Assembly: GCF_016862955.1 (NCBI RefSeq)
Contig: NZ_BONY01000083.1
Location: 1 to 40,935 of the forward strand
Origin: Rhizocola hellebori
GTDB lineage: Bacteria > Actinomycetota > Actinomycetes > Mycobacteriales > Micromonosporaceae
DNA length: 40,935 bases
Direction of reading: 5' to 3'
Position 1 is the stretch's first letter; every line of letters starts with the position of its first letter. Shown here piece after piece: positions 34,437 to 40,935 of the stretch. Below the pieces are notes generated by a model. The model was not told the origin of the DNA. It worked only from the letters and a program-made list of their open reading frames with translations, and did not search any database. The translations under genes and the position numbers were made by a program.

Positions 34437-35933
34437 GTGAGCATCGTCAAAGCAGCGTTGGCGCGCGATCGCATCGGCACTCCCACCGTTGTGCAGTACG
34501 CCCTTACCTCGGCCACCGCCCTGCTCGCCGTGGCCGGGCTGATCACGACTGGATGGGCTGTCACCGGCATCGTTCCCGCGCCGCTGGTCTTCGTTCTCAT
34601 CGCTTCCGTCGTGGCGATCTTCATACCGGGGTATGCAGCGGTGATCTCCCGGCTGCGTCACGCTGGTGCCCTTTACGCGTGCATCACCGCGGGCCTGGGC
34701 CGCCCGGCTGGGGTCGCCGCAGGGCTGATGTCCACCTACGTCTACAACCTGTTGCAGATCGGCCTGTACGGGCTCATCGGCGTCGAAGCGGCTACCATCG
34801 CCGGCCTGCTCGGCGCTGACATCCCTTGGTGGGTCGGTGCCGGTGTCGGCTGCCTGGTCTGCGCGATCTGCGGGGTGCTGCGCGTCGACCTCAGCGGTCG
34901 GGTCCTGGCCGTCGTTCTGATGGCGGACTTAGCGCTGCTCGCGGTGTTCATCGTGCTCGCCTTCGCCCACCCCCACGACGGGCACGTGTCCCTGGCCGCG
35001 CTGTCACCTTCGAGCCTGCTCGTCCCGGGCCTGGGCGTATGGGTCGCCGTTGTCTACACCGCCTTCTGCGGCTTTGAACAGCCCGGGGTGCTGTCCGAAG
35101 AGGCCCGCGACCCTGGCAGCACGGTGCGCCGGGCGATGTGGTTGTCCGCCGTGGTGATGGCCACCCTGTACGTGACCGCAAGCCTGGCCATGACCGTGGC
35201 GGCGGGACCCGGGCACATCGTGGATGCCGCCCGCCAGCACGGTCCCGACCTGCTGTTCGTGATGCTCGGTCAATGGACCGGTCAGTCCGAGCTGTTCATC
35301 CTGTGTGCCCACATCCTGTTCCTGGCCAGCATCATGGCCGGGGCAGTCTCGTATCACGCCAGCTGCGCCCGCTACATGTACGCCCTGGGCCGCGAAGGTG
35401 TGCTGCCCCGCCGGCTTGGCGACACCGGCCGGCGCACCGGCGCGCCCGTGCCCGCCTCGCTCACCCAGTCCACGCTCGGCGCCGCCGCCATCACTCTGTT
35501 CGCGGTCATGGGCTGGGATCCGCTGACCCGGCTGTTCTTCTGGCTCGGCACGATGGGCGGAGCCGGGCTGCTGATCCTGCTCACCGTCACCTCGATCGCG
35601 GTCGTGGCCTACACCGTCCGCTGCGACCAGGACGGACCCGGTATAGGCCGCGGGATCGTCCTGCCGCTGATCGCGGCGCTGCTGATGGCCGGCGGGCTGG
35701 TCGTCACCGGTCAGAACCTGCCCGTGCTGCTAGGCGTTGACCCTGACAGCCGCTGGCTATGGATATGGCCGGCCACCTTCGCAGCCGTCATCATCATCGG
35801 TCTGATCCGCGCCGTGGTGATGCGCCGCGACCGGCACACCTACCGGCAGATCGGCGCCGGTGTCACCGCTACCACCGTCCCCACCCCCGCATCCACCCCG
35901 GCCCACGCCGCCGTGCCGCAGGCCAACCGGTGA
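34437..35933 (+). CDS. APC-family amino acid permease
   Basis: A 498-residue, 12-helix transporter of the amino acid-polyamine-organocation superfamily. The first helix region reads VQYALTSATALLAVAGLITTG. TM3 has GALYACITAGLGRPAGVAAG, a form of the APC consensus. TM6 has VYTAFCGFEQPGVLSEEARDPGSTVRRAM, the 'fxGfE....eE.knP...iPra' motif, and SYHASCARYMYALGREGVLP follows in TM8/loop. It imports or exchanges amino acids or amines. GTG 34437 has AAGGAG 8 nt upstream. The stop overlaps the GNAT gene start (GTGA), so the pair is coupled, suggesting a shared substrate. Confidence 0.92.
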   Translation: MSIVKAALARDRIGTPTVVQYALTSATALLAVAGLITTGWAVTGIVPAPLVFVLIASVVAIFIPGYAAVISRLRHAGALYACITAGLGRPAGVAAGLMSTYVYNLLQIGLYGLIGVEAATIAGLLGADIPWWVGAGVGCLVCAICGVLRVDLSGRVLAVVLMADLALLAVFIVLAFAHPHDGHVSLAALSPSSLLVPGLGVWVAVVYTAFCGFEQPGVLSEEARDPGSTVRRAMWLSAVVMATLYVTASLAMTVAAGPGHIVDAARQHGPDLLFVMLGQWTGQSELFILCAHILFLASIMAGAVSYHASCARYMYALGREGVLPRRLGDTGRRTGAPVPASLTQSTLGAAAITLFAVMGWDPLTRLFFWLGTMGGAGLLILLTVTSIAVVAYTVRCDQDGPGIGRGIVLPLIAALLMAGGLVVTGQNLPVLLGVDPDSRWLWIWPATFAAVIIIGLIRAVVMRRDRHTYRQIGAGVTATTVPTPASTPAHAAVPQANR

Positions 35934-36547
35934 CCGCCCCGATGCACCACATCGCCGACGCCACCGTCGAGCAGCTGCCGGCCGCCGCCGCCATCATCGG
36001 AGGCGCGTTCGCCAACCTCGACATCGCCAGCTGGCTCATGCCCGGCGAACCACCTACCACCCGCGCCGACATCCTCACCCGCCAGCTCGGCCTGATCGTC
36101 AACCATGCCTTCCTGCACGGGCGCGTGCAGATTGAGCAGCAGCTGGCCGGCGTTGCCGTCTGGCTGCCCGGCGGCCACGGCCACCACATCCCCGACATCG
36201 ACGGCTACCAACAGCTCCGCGACCGGATCAGTGGCGTGCACCGAGACCGGTTCGCCCAACTCGACAACCTGATGGCCGCCAGTTACCCCACCGCCGAGCA
36301 TTGGCACCTAGCGCTGCTGGCTGTCGTGCCCAGCCGCCACCGCGACGGCATCGGCACCACCTTGGTCAAAGCAGGGCACTACTTTACCGCCGGGGCCTCG
36401 ACGTTTCTGCAAGCGTCCAGCCGGGCCAGCCGCGACCTGTACCTGCGCCACGGCTACCACGACATCTACCACCCGCTCCTACCCGATGCGACCACCCCGC
36501 ACATAGCCATGTACCCGATGTGGCGACAGAGCACCGGTGGCGAATAA
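35930..36547 (+). CDS. GNAT-family N-acetyltransferase
   Basis: A 205-residue acetyltransferase. The acetyl-CoA site is seen in HLALLAVVPSRHRDGIGTTLVKAG (motif A RxxGxG at about residues 130-150), and ASSRASRDLYLRHGYHDIYHPLL gives motif B with the usual 'N/S..a...Y...GF' end. The N-terminal third (AFANLDIASWLMPGEP; VAVWLPGG) is typical of GNATs fused to a small substrate lid. It overlaps the APC permease gene by 4 nt. It could modify the substrate carried by the permease or a peptide product. Confidence 0.85.
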   Translation: MTAPMHHIADATVEQLPAAAAIIGGAFANLDIASWLMPGEPPTTRADILTRQLGLIVNHAFLHGRVQIEQQLAGVAVWLPGGHGHHIPDIDGYQQLRDRISGVHRDRFAQLDNLMAASYPTAEHWHLALLAVVPSRHRDGIGTTLVKAGHYFTAGASTFLQASSRASRDLYLRHGYHDIYHPLLPDATTPHIAMYPMWRQSTGGE

Positions 36548-37110
36548 CCAAGCATTGCATGACACACAACGTTTTCCGTCTGAGAGGCCACCATGGAACA
36601 CCTGCCCGCCCGGAGTCACCGGCGTCGTCGTATCGGGCCACAAACTCTTGGGCGCCCTGATGCCCAGCGCGCGGTGCGGGCATACCGTCGCCCGGCACTT
36701 GTGGCAGCGGCCGGATGGCTGTCGTATGTGGACAGTGTCGACACCACGACCACAGGTTCACGCTCCCTACGCAGCCCGCTGCTGCTGTGGCATGTGATGA
36801 CCACGCTAGACGGACGCGGGCTACATGCCCCCGCCGAGGAGTCGCCGGAACTTGCCGAGTACACCTTTGGGAGGCCTCCCGACATCGGCTGGAAGGCAAG
36901 GATGAACCCACCGCAGGCGACACGTGGGTGTTCGCCGACGAGGGCTACTGGTCGCATGTTATCTGCATGCCTTGTGTTGACAAGGACCAGGTCGACGAAT
37001 TCATTGACTTGCTCATGCATCCGTGGGACACCGCTGCGCCGCCCTCACACCATCTTCCGTGCCGGCTGGTCTGTAGCCGCTTCGCGGGTCGACCGCGGGA
37101 GATGCCCGCT
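36537..37110 (+). pseudogene. Probable decayed or frameshifted gene
   Basis: No frame is open and protein-like throughout, yet three successive frames each show a GC3-rich, plausible stretch. They are VTGVVVSGHKLLGALMPSARCG (about 36615-36720), SPLLLWHVMTTLDGRGLHAPAE (about 36775-36840) and DTWVFADEGYWSHVICMPC then DKDQVDEFIDLLMHPWD (about 36918-37030). The frame order requires two -1 shifts. This reads as a roughly 170-residue gene with two single-base losses, or with sequencing errors. The family is not recognised; CMPC may be a metal site. It follows the GNAT gene with only a slight overlap, so it may once have been in that operon. Confidence 0.35.
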
Positions 37111-37481
37111 TGTGCCAACAGGTTCACCCGCACCCTGTACGGGGGATGGCCGCGTCCACTCCCATGGCCACGCGGACATCCCCGCCTCCTATTTGTCCGC
37201 ACCGGCACACGCCGAACCGGGACAACGCCGGTGCGGGCCGCCCCCGGCTCGGTGGCGCACCTCCGCCCGCGCCACCGAGCCAACCCACCACGTTCCGACA
37301 ACGCGGTGACAACCACGTGAACCGTTGGGGTGCTTTATGTCTGGCCCTCGGCCCCACCGCTAGGGCCGGACCCCACCAGCCGCGTTACATGCGGATGGAT
37401 CCGGTTGCCTGCACGTTGCTGCGTGCCGGGCAGGCAAATGCCACCACAGTTGCTGCTTTCCCTTTCAGGACAAGGATCCCT
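37111..37481. other. Intergenic stretch without a visible gene
   Basis: About 370 nt of C-rich sequence between the decayed gene and the next membrane protein. Frames here are Arg/Pro-rich and lack coding character. I see only the AAGGA ribosome site at its right end. Confidence 0.4.
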
Positions 37482-38006
37482 ATGACTCACATTATAAAAC
37501 CGCCCGTAGGTCAGTGGCGCGTCACGGTTGCGCTGATGTTCGCCGCCGTGAGCGTCGTGCTCAACCTGATAGGTGTCGCGTTTTACAGTGGGCTATTGAG
37601 CGAGAGCATCGAGATGCTGCCGGTGCAGTCAAGGCCTGAACCGGCCACCGCCTCGCAGGTCGAGGCCGTCGCGGAGGTCACCCTGCCACCCGGCACCGTG
37701 TTCCTGGCCGCCGCCTACAGCAACGGCTTGGAAACCATGCTGTCGGCCAAGTTTCGTATCCCCCGCGACACGCTGGACGCCTTCCTGGCCTCCGCAGCGC
37801 TTCACGGCACGCTGACCCCGGGCCTACACGCGATTACAACGCAGCACGACGTAGGCCGCGGCAACTTGTGGCACCCCGAGACTGCCGTCACTGTCACGGG
37901 TTTACACGAGACGCAGCCCACCAGCCACGGCACGTACCGCACCGTGATGCTCGATCTGGACGCCGCGTCAGCCCTCACTGTCTACCTGCATGCCCGACGC
38001 AGCTAA
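37482..38006 (+). CDS. Hypothetical single-pass membrane protein
   Basis: A 174-residue protein. A short cytoplasmic start (MTHIIKPPVGQWR) is followed by one helix (VTVALMFAAVSVVLNLIGVAFY, about 14-35) and an extracytoplasmic domain. The domain includes EVTLPPGTVFLAAAYSNGLET, KFRIPRDTLDAFLASAALHG and a beta-rich end (YRTVMLDLDAASALTVYLHARRS). I know no family. AAGGA 7 nt before ATG 37482 fixes the start. It is the first of two similarly built membrane proteins near the lanthipeptide cluster, so a surface or self-protection role is possible. Confidence 0.72.
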   Translation: MTHIIKPPVGQWRVTVALMFAAVSVVLNLIGVAFYSGLLSESIEMLPVQSRPEPATASQVEAVAEVTLPPGTVFLAAAYSNGLETMLSAKFRIPRDTLDAFLASAALHGTLTPGLHAITTQHDVGRGNLWHPETAVTVTGLHETQPTSHGTYRTVMLDLDAASALTVYLHARRS

Positions 38007-38097
38007 CAACTCGCGATTCTCCGTTGGCCACGAAGAGTCGTGCGGACGAGTGCCTCCTCCATAGGAGCCGTCCCAGCCAGCAGTACCTATGAATCAC

Positions 38098-38127
38098 CCG
38101 AGCTTGCTCGGTTCTGGCAAGGAACCG
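38098..38127 (+). promoter_or_regulatory. Two overlapping, mutually exclusive leader hairpins
   Basis: CCGAGC-TT-GCTCGG (38098-38111) and CGGTTC-TGGCAAG-GAACCG (38109-38127) share 3 nt and cannot form together. They stand 24 nt before the start of the next gene. This could be a small leader switch or chance. Confidence 0.3.
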
Positions 38128-38150
38128 ACCCTTCTCATCAAAGGAAACAT

Positions 38151-39083
38151 ATGCCTCGCCTTGAGTCTGACCACACTACCGCCGACCCGAAGACACCGCG
38201 TCGTGCGTGGCTTCTGGGGTTGGCCACGTTCGCTGTCGTGCTAATGGTGCCGACCGCCGCAGCCGTGGTGTTCCGCAATGCCGCCGCCATTCACGCGTAC
38301 GCCAAGCCAGCCGAACCCGAGCCCGACAACAGGACCCGCCAACCCCAGCCCCAGCCTTTGCCTCGCCGAGACGCCCCAGATCCGGTTTTGGCCGCGTTGG
38401 CGCAACAGGCGGTGACAGGCCCGGCGCCTCGGGTGACAGCGTCCAGCGTGTTCTGCGAGTTGGAACTGTGGACACGCCACGGGCCGGCGATGTCGCGCAG
38501 GCGCACCGTGTCTTGGCGCGACGTGGACGGCTCTGGCTACCTGCGCACCCTGGACCTGCCCGACATACCCGCGGCCGAATTCACATCCATGATGGTCGGC
38601 GCCAACATCTGGACAGCCAGCACCTCCACCCGCCAAGGCTTCGCGGCAGGGCAGACGCCCCACCACGGGCATTGGCCGCCCGTCCTGGCCGCTGAGCCGG
38701 ACATGATGCTGCGGCAGCTGGAAGCCATCAGGCCTGGCATCGATACTCCCGCCCACCTTCTACGCGCGATCGCCGCCGCCCACACCCACTACCTGATCAC
38801 CCGCGAAACCCGGGCAGCCGAACTCATGCTCCTCGCCACCACCGCCGGTATCAGCGTGCGGGAGGCCGGCATCCCCACCTACGCCGCCAGCGGCACGACG
38901 ACCCCGGGCGTGATCATCACCGCCGACGACCCCCGAGGCAGCATCACCTTGCACCTGCACGCCGGGACCGGCTATCTCGCCGCCGCCGTCGAACACTCGT
39001 ACCTTCGCGGTGGCGGAAGCCGCCGCATAGATAGCTACCTCATGTTCATGGGCACCCAGCAGCACATCCCGGCCGGGTGGTGA
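38151..39083 (+). CDS. Membrane-anchored protein resembling the CU044_5270 family
   Basis: A 310-residue protein. A cytoplasmic stretch (1-18) is followed by a helix (AWLLGLATFAVVLMVPTAAAVVF, about 19-41), a charged Pro/Gln linker and an exported domain of about 230 residues. The order of landmarks resembles CU044_5270-type proteins: ELELWTRHGPAMSRRRTVSWRDVDGSGYLRTLDLP near 105, PDMMLRQLEAIRPG...AHLLRAIAAA near 185, and AGISVREAGIPTYAAS...GVIITADDPRG near 245. The resemblance is from memory and partial. The AAAGGA site before ATG 38151 is strong. The stop overlaps a 56-residue CxxC gene. Confidence 0.7.
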   Translation: MPRLESDHTTADPKTPRRAWLLGLATFAVVLMVPTAAAVVFRNAAAIHAYAKPAEPEPDNRTRQPQPQPLPRRDAPDPVLAALAQQAVTGPAPRVTASSVFCELELWTRHGPAMSRRRTVSWRDVDGSGYLRTLDLPDIPAAEFTSMMVGANIWTASTSTRQGFAAGQTPHHGHWPPVLAAEPDMMLRQLEAIRPGIDTPAHLLRAIAAAHTHYLITRETRAAELMLLATTAGISVREAGIPTYAASGTTTPGVIITADDPRGSITLHLHAGTGYLAAAVEHSYLRGGGSRRIDSYLMFMGTQQHIPAGW

Positions 39084-39250
39084 ACCGGCGGCTCGAGCTG
39101 GTTACCCCACCCATCGGGAGCGTCGCACCATGCCGACACTGCGACCGGCAAGTCATCTGGGACGAGATCCACGGCTGGACGCATCTGGCCACCGGCCACA
39201 TCGGCTCCGACCCGCCGGACCTACCTGATGCTTACTGGCCACGGCGGTAG
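39080..39250 (+). CDS. 56-aa CxxC small protein coupled to the membrane protein gene
   Basis: A GTG at 39080 overlaps the preceding TGA (GTGA) and opens 56 codons ending in TAG at 39248-39250. The peptide has PCRHCDRQVIWDEIHGWTH, that is Cys18-x2-Cys21 with His32 and His36 behind, and a second His at TGHIG. This spacing suits a treble-clef or zinc-ribbon-like metal site, as in small actinobacterial proteins read 'C..C...i.....gW.H..tgh'. Codons are GC3-rich. The overlap, codon use and motif together make it credible despite its size. Confidence 0.6.
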   Translation: MNRRLELVTPPIGSVAPCRHCDRQVIWDEIHGWTHLATGHIGSDPPDLPDAYWPRR

Positions 39251-39725
39251 ACGACGCCTGGCAAGCGATCTGGATGGCCAGGCCGCCTCTTGGCGGCCTG
39301 GCTACCGGCATGCGAGCGCGAGCACGTTAACCAGATCCGAAAACGCAGGATGCCGTAGGTCGGGCGTTGATGGCGACCCAGCGCATCTGTGCCCTCCCAC
39401 GCACACACGGCGGTTCTTGCCTGGCCAAGCGCATGACGATCGCCTCCGTGCTGATGGCCTTGACGCTGGCAGCAGCCGTTTCCCCGACCAGGCCTCTGTA
39501 ATGGGCCATCCTCCGCCACCCGCCGGCGGACCATTTCGGCGCAGGTCGTTCTTGACGCACATGCCACTGGAAGACTTTGCGTGTTCACCCTAAGGTTGCA
39601 CGAGTTAAGCCTTGGCCTGACCTGGGCCGACGCGCTTGGCGACCGAGACCGACCACTGTCCGGAATGGACAGCCAGGGCACGCCGCTGCTCTCATCCGGT
39701 CATAGCCCGATGTTGGCATTCGCGC
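39251..39725. other. Region without a convincing gene
   Basis: About 475 nt. Several overlapping frames exist on both strands, but none has a ribosome site or recognisable domain. The plus frame around 39590-39730 (LHELSLGLTWADALGDRD) and the minus frame around 39350-39500 (MAHYRGLVGETAAASVKAIS) look mildly protein-like. Decay products of island genes would fit. Confidence 0.4.
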
Positions 39726-39923
39726 CTACATAGGAGCCAGCGGCAGGCCATCCGGCGCTGGCAGCTCCACAAACTTCTCGGAGAAGCCAAGACCTGGCAG
39801 CTCGGAAAGCTTGACGAACTCCACCGCCCGGATCGGCCGCGAATCCATCCCCGGCGTGATCGCTCCCAGCGTCCCGCTGGTCCGGCGACACTCGAAGGTC
39901 AGGTGAACCACATGGGCAGACAC
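39726..39923 (-). pseudogene. C-terminal remnant of a NUDIX hydrolase
   Basis: A 65-codon frame whose product, starting MSAHVVHLTFECRRTSG and continuing IRAVEFVKLSELPGLGFSEKFVEL, matches the last third of actinobacterial NUDIX hydrolases ('HLTFECRR..G', 'VEFVPLDELPALGFSEKF'). The catalytic Nudix box (Gx5Ex7REUxEExGU) should lie about 40 residues upstream. That sequence is absent, and the space upstream is occupied by the end of another gene. It is therefore a truncated remnant without activity, a scar of deletion or insertion at this place. Confidence 0.65.
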
Positions 39924-39952
39924 GACATCATTGCGCCGGGAAGGCCCAGCGC

Positions 39953-40720
39953 CTACTCTTCTCGGGTATCGGCCAAAACCTCTCGTGCTTGCCTTATCAG
40001 CCCGAATAGCTCCTCGACCTGTTCATCGGATAGGGAGATTTCCATGGACTGCCCACGCCCTGACAGGTGCATCGCAGCCATGATCTGGATCGATAGTTCG
40101 TCCAGCTCGGCTGCCTCGGCGAGGTCGACTACCGGTTCGGGGTCACGTCCCGCTCTCATTTGGATTGCGGGTGGTTCGCTGGCGCTCGGGTTGTCAAAGC
40201 AGACGAACTGTTCAACAGAGACAGCGACGTAGTAACGCTGGCTGGGCGTCTCGATTCCCGAAGCGGAAACCGTTCCGACTACCTGCCGGTGGAACGCTGC
40301 GCCCGCTGCGAGCGCACAGTCGCCGCGGTCGGCCGGGACGCATTGGCGGCACCATGACGGACAGGGCCGGACGGGCTCGCAGACATCACGACCGCAGTCA
40401 TGGTCCCGGCCAGAGGCCGAGCGTGTGCGTTCTAGCGGCGACCCTGCGATGACCTCGGGTTCGACCAGCCCGAACTCTTGCATGAGGTCGGCGTAACGTG
40501 CGTTGACCGCGGCCAGGCGAGCCTGTGCTCTGCGTACCTCGACGGTTTGGTGCATCAATTCGGCAAAGGCCTCCCGTACCTCGATCGGTTGCCGTTCGTC
40601 CTCCAGGCGTTGGCGTATCCGCATCACGACGTCGTGTGCCTGCGCATGCCATGCGGTTACCTCCGGTGCTTCTCCTTCGGGTACCACTCGCAGCAAGCTA
40701 GGCCCTTTGGGACGTCGCAT
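39953..40720 (-). CDS. Hypothetical protein with a DUF6907-like Cys/His segment
   Basis: A 255-residue soluble protein. About residues 20-90 are helical (DVVMRIRQRLEDERQPIEVREAFAELMHQ; VEVRRAQARLAAVNARYADLM), possibly coiled coil. A Cys-rich segment at about 105-150 has HDCGRDVCE, CPSWCRQC and a following FHRQVVG, which recalls the CPxWC...H pattern of DUF6907. The C-terminal half has ISLSDEQVEELFGLIRQAREVL. GGAGG lies 5 nt before ATG 40720, fixing the start. It lies upstream of, and on the same strand as, the NUDIX remnant. Such proteins are common in actinobacterial accessory regions; their role is unknown. Confidence 0.62.
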   Translation of the reverse strand: MRRPKGPSLLRVVPEGEAPEVTAWHAQAHDVVMRIRQRLEDERQPIEVREAFAELMHQTVEVRRAQARLAAVNARYADLMQEFGLVEPEVIAGSPLERTRSASGRDHDCGRDVCEPVRPCPSWCRQCVPADRGDCALAAGAAFHRQVVGTVSASGIETPSQRYYVAVSVEQFVCFDNPSASEPPAIQMRAGRDPEPVVDLAEAAELDELSIQIMAAMHLSGRGQSMEISLSDEQVEELFGLIRQAREVLADTREE

Positions 40721-40786
40721 CTGTACCTCCAACCATCAATCGCACGATGCGCCGTATGTCGCGCCCGTCGCAGATACTCATCCTCA

Positions 40787-40935
40787 TCATGTGCTTGCCA
40801 ATCTCAGCCTTCTGGTACGGCGCTGGGAGTCAGGTACGCCAACTGGCTGTCCGGTGACGGTCTCGACGAGCGGGCGCAGCTCGTGATCGGAAACGGTCAG
40901 AATGCGATCGGCTCGGCCTGCCACGACCTCAGCCA
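40787..40935 (-). CDS. Partial gene running off the window
   Basis: The minus-strand frame enters at the right edge without a stop and ends with TGA at 40787-40789. The readable 49 residues (AEVVAGRADRILTVSDHELRP..., then VETVTGQPVGVPDS, ending RRTRRLRLAST) look coding, with mostly G/C third positions. I cannot name a family from this C-terminal piece. It ends 66 nt before the start of the DUF6907-like gene. Confidence 0.4.
   Translation of the reverse strand, partial: AEVVAGRADRILTVSDHELRPLVETVTGQPVGVPDSQRRTRRLRLAST

Noticed and set aside
40251-40260. TCGATTCCCG as a possible right attachment site
   Set aside because: It matches only 10 nt of the tRNA-Gly T loop, the match ends abruptly on both sides, and it lies inside the DUF6907-like gene.

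Overview
The window comes from a high-GC actinobacterium. The trigger factor (GFRQGKVP motif, His-rich C-terminal tail) and the tig-clpP-clpP-clpX order look most like Micromonosporaceae and relatives. This placement rests on remembered family sequences, not on a search.

Left flank, about 1-8517, is chromosomal core. It holds an MFS and an EamA exporter divergent from an XRE-cupin regulator. The proteostasis block clpX / clpP2 / clpP1 / tig follows on the minus strand, with hairpin terminators between transcription units. Next come a small membrane-anchored protein and two tRNA genes, Pro(TGG) and Gly(TCC).

From the 3' end of tRNA-Gly to the right edge the window reads as an integrated genomic island. 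It starts with a tyrosine integrase split by a frameshift and an excisionase-like HTH protein, oriented towards the tRNA. A secreted protein, a lipoprotein and a winged-helix regulator follow. Next is a tightly overlapping Tad/Flp-type pilus operon: SAF protein, TadZ-like, TadA, TadB, TadC, Flp-like prepilin, two TadE-like and one TadG-like protein. It ends in an 895-aa membrane protein that carries LysM and a BTAD transcription-regulator domain. I saw no prepilin peptidase and no second copy of the tRNA-Gly end, so the island probably continues past the window.

About 22.4-33.1 kb holds a Scr1-type XRE regulator with two small partners, divergent from a class I lanthipeptide cluster of the FxLD type. 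That cluster contains an isoaspartyl-type methyltransferase, a 48-aa precursor that is easily missed, a LanB dehydratase, a LanC cyclase and a stand-alone elimination-domain protein. A TPR regulator and an APH-like kinase follow. The precursor has YELD where the family motif is FxLD, a TDDGCG core start and two cysteines. A hairpin between precursor and LanB could set their expression ratio.

From 33.2 kb to the end are accessory genes: a GPP34-like protein, an APC permease coupled to a GNAT acetyltransferase, and two single-pass membrane proteins. One of these is followed by an overlapping 56-aa CxxC protein. There are also decayed genes, including a NUDIX C-terminal remnant, and a DUF6907-like protein. 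No dedicated lanthipeptide exporter or leader protease is recognisable, so these neighbours are the candidates for export, immunity or tailoring.
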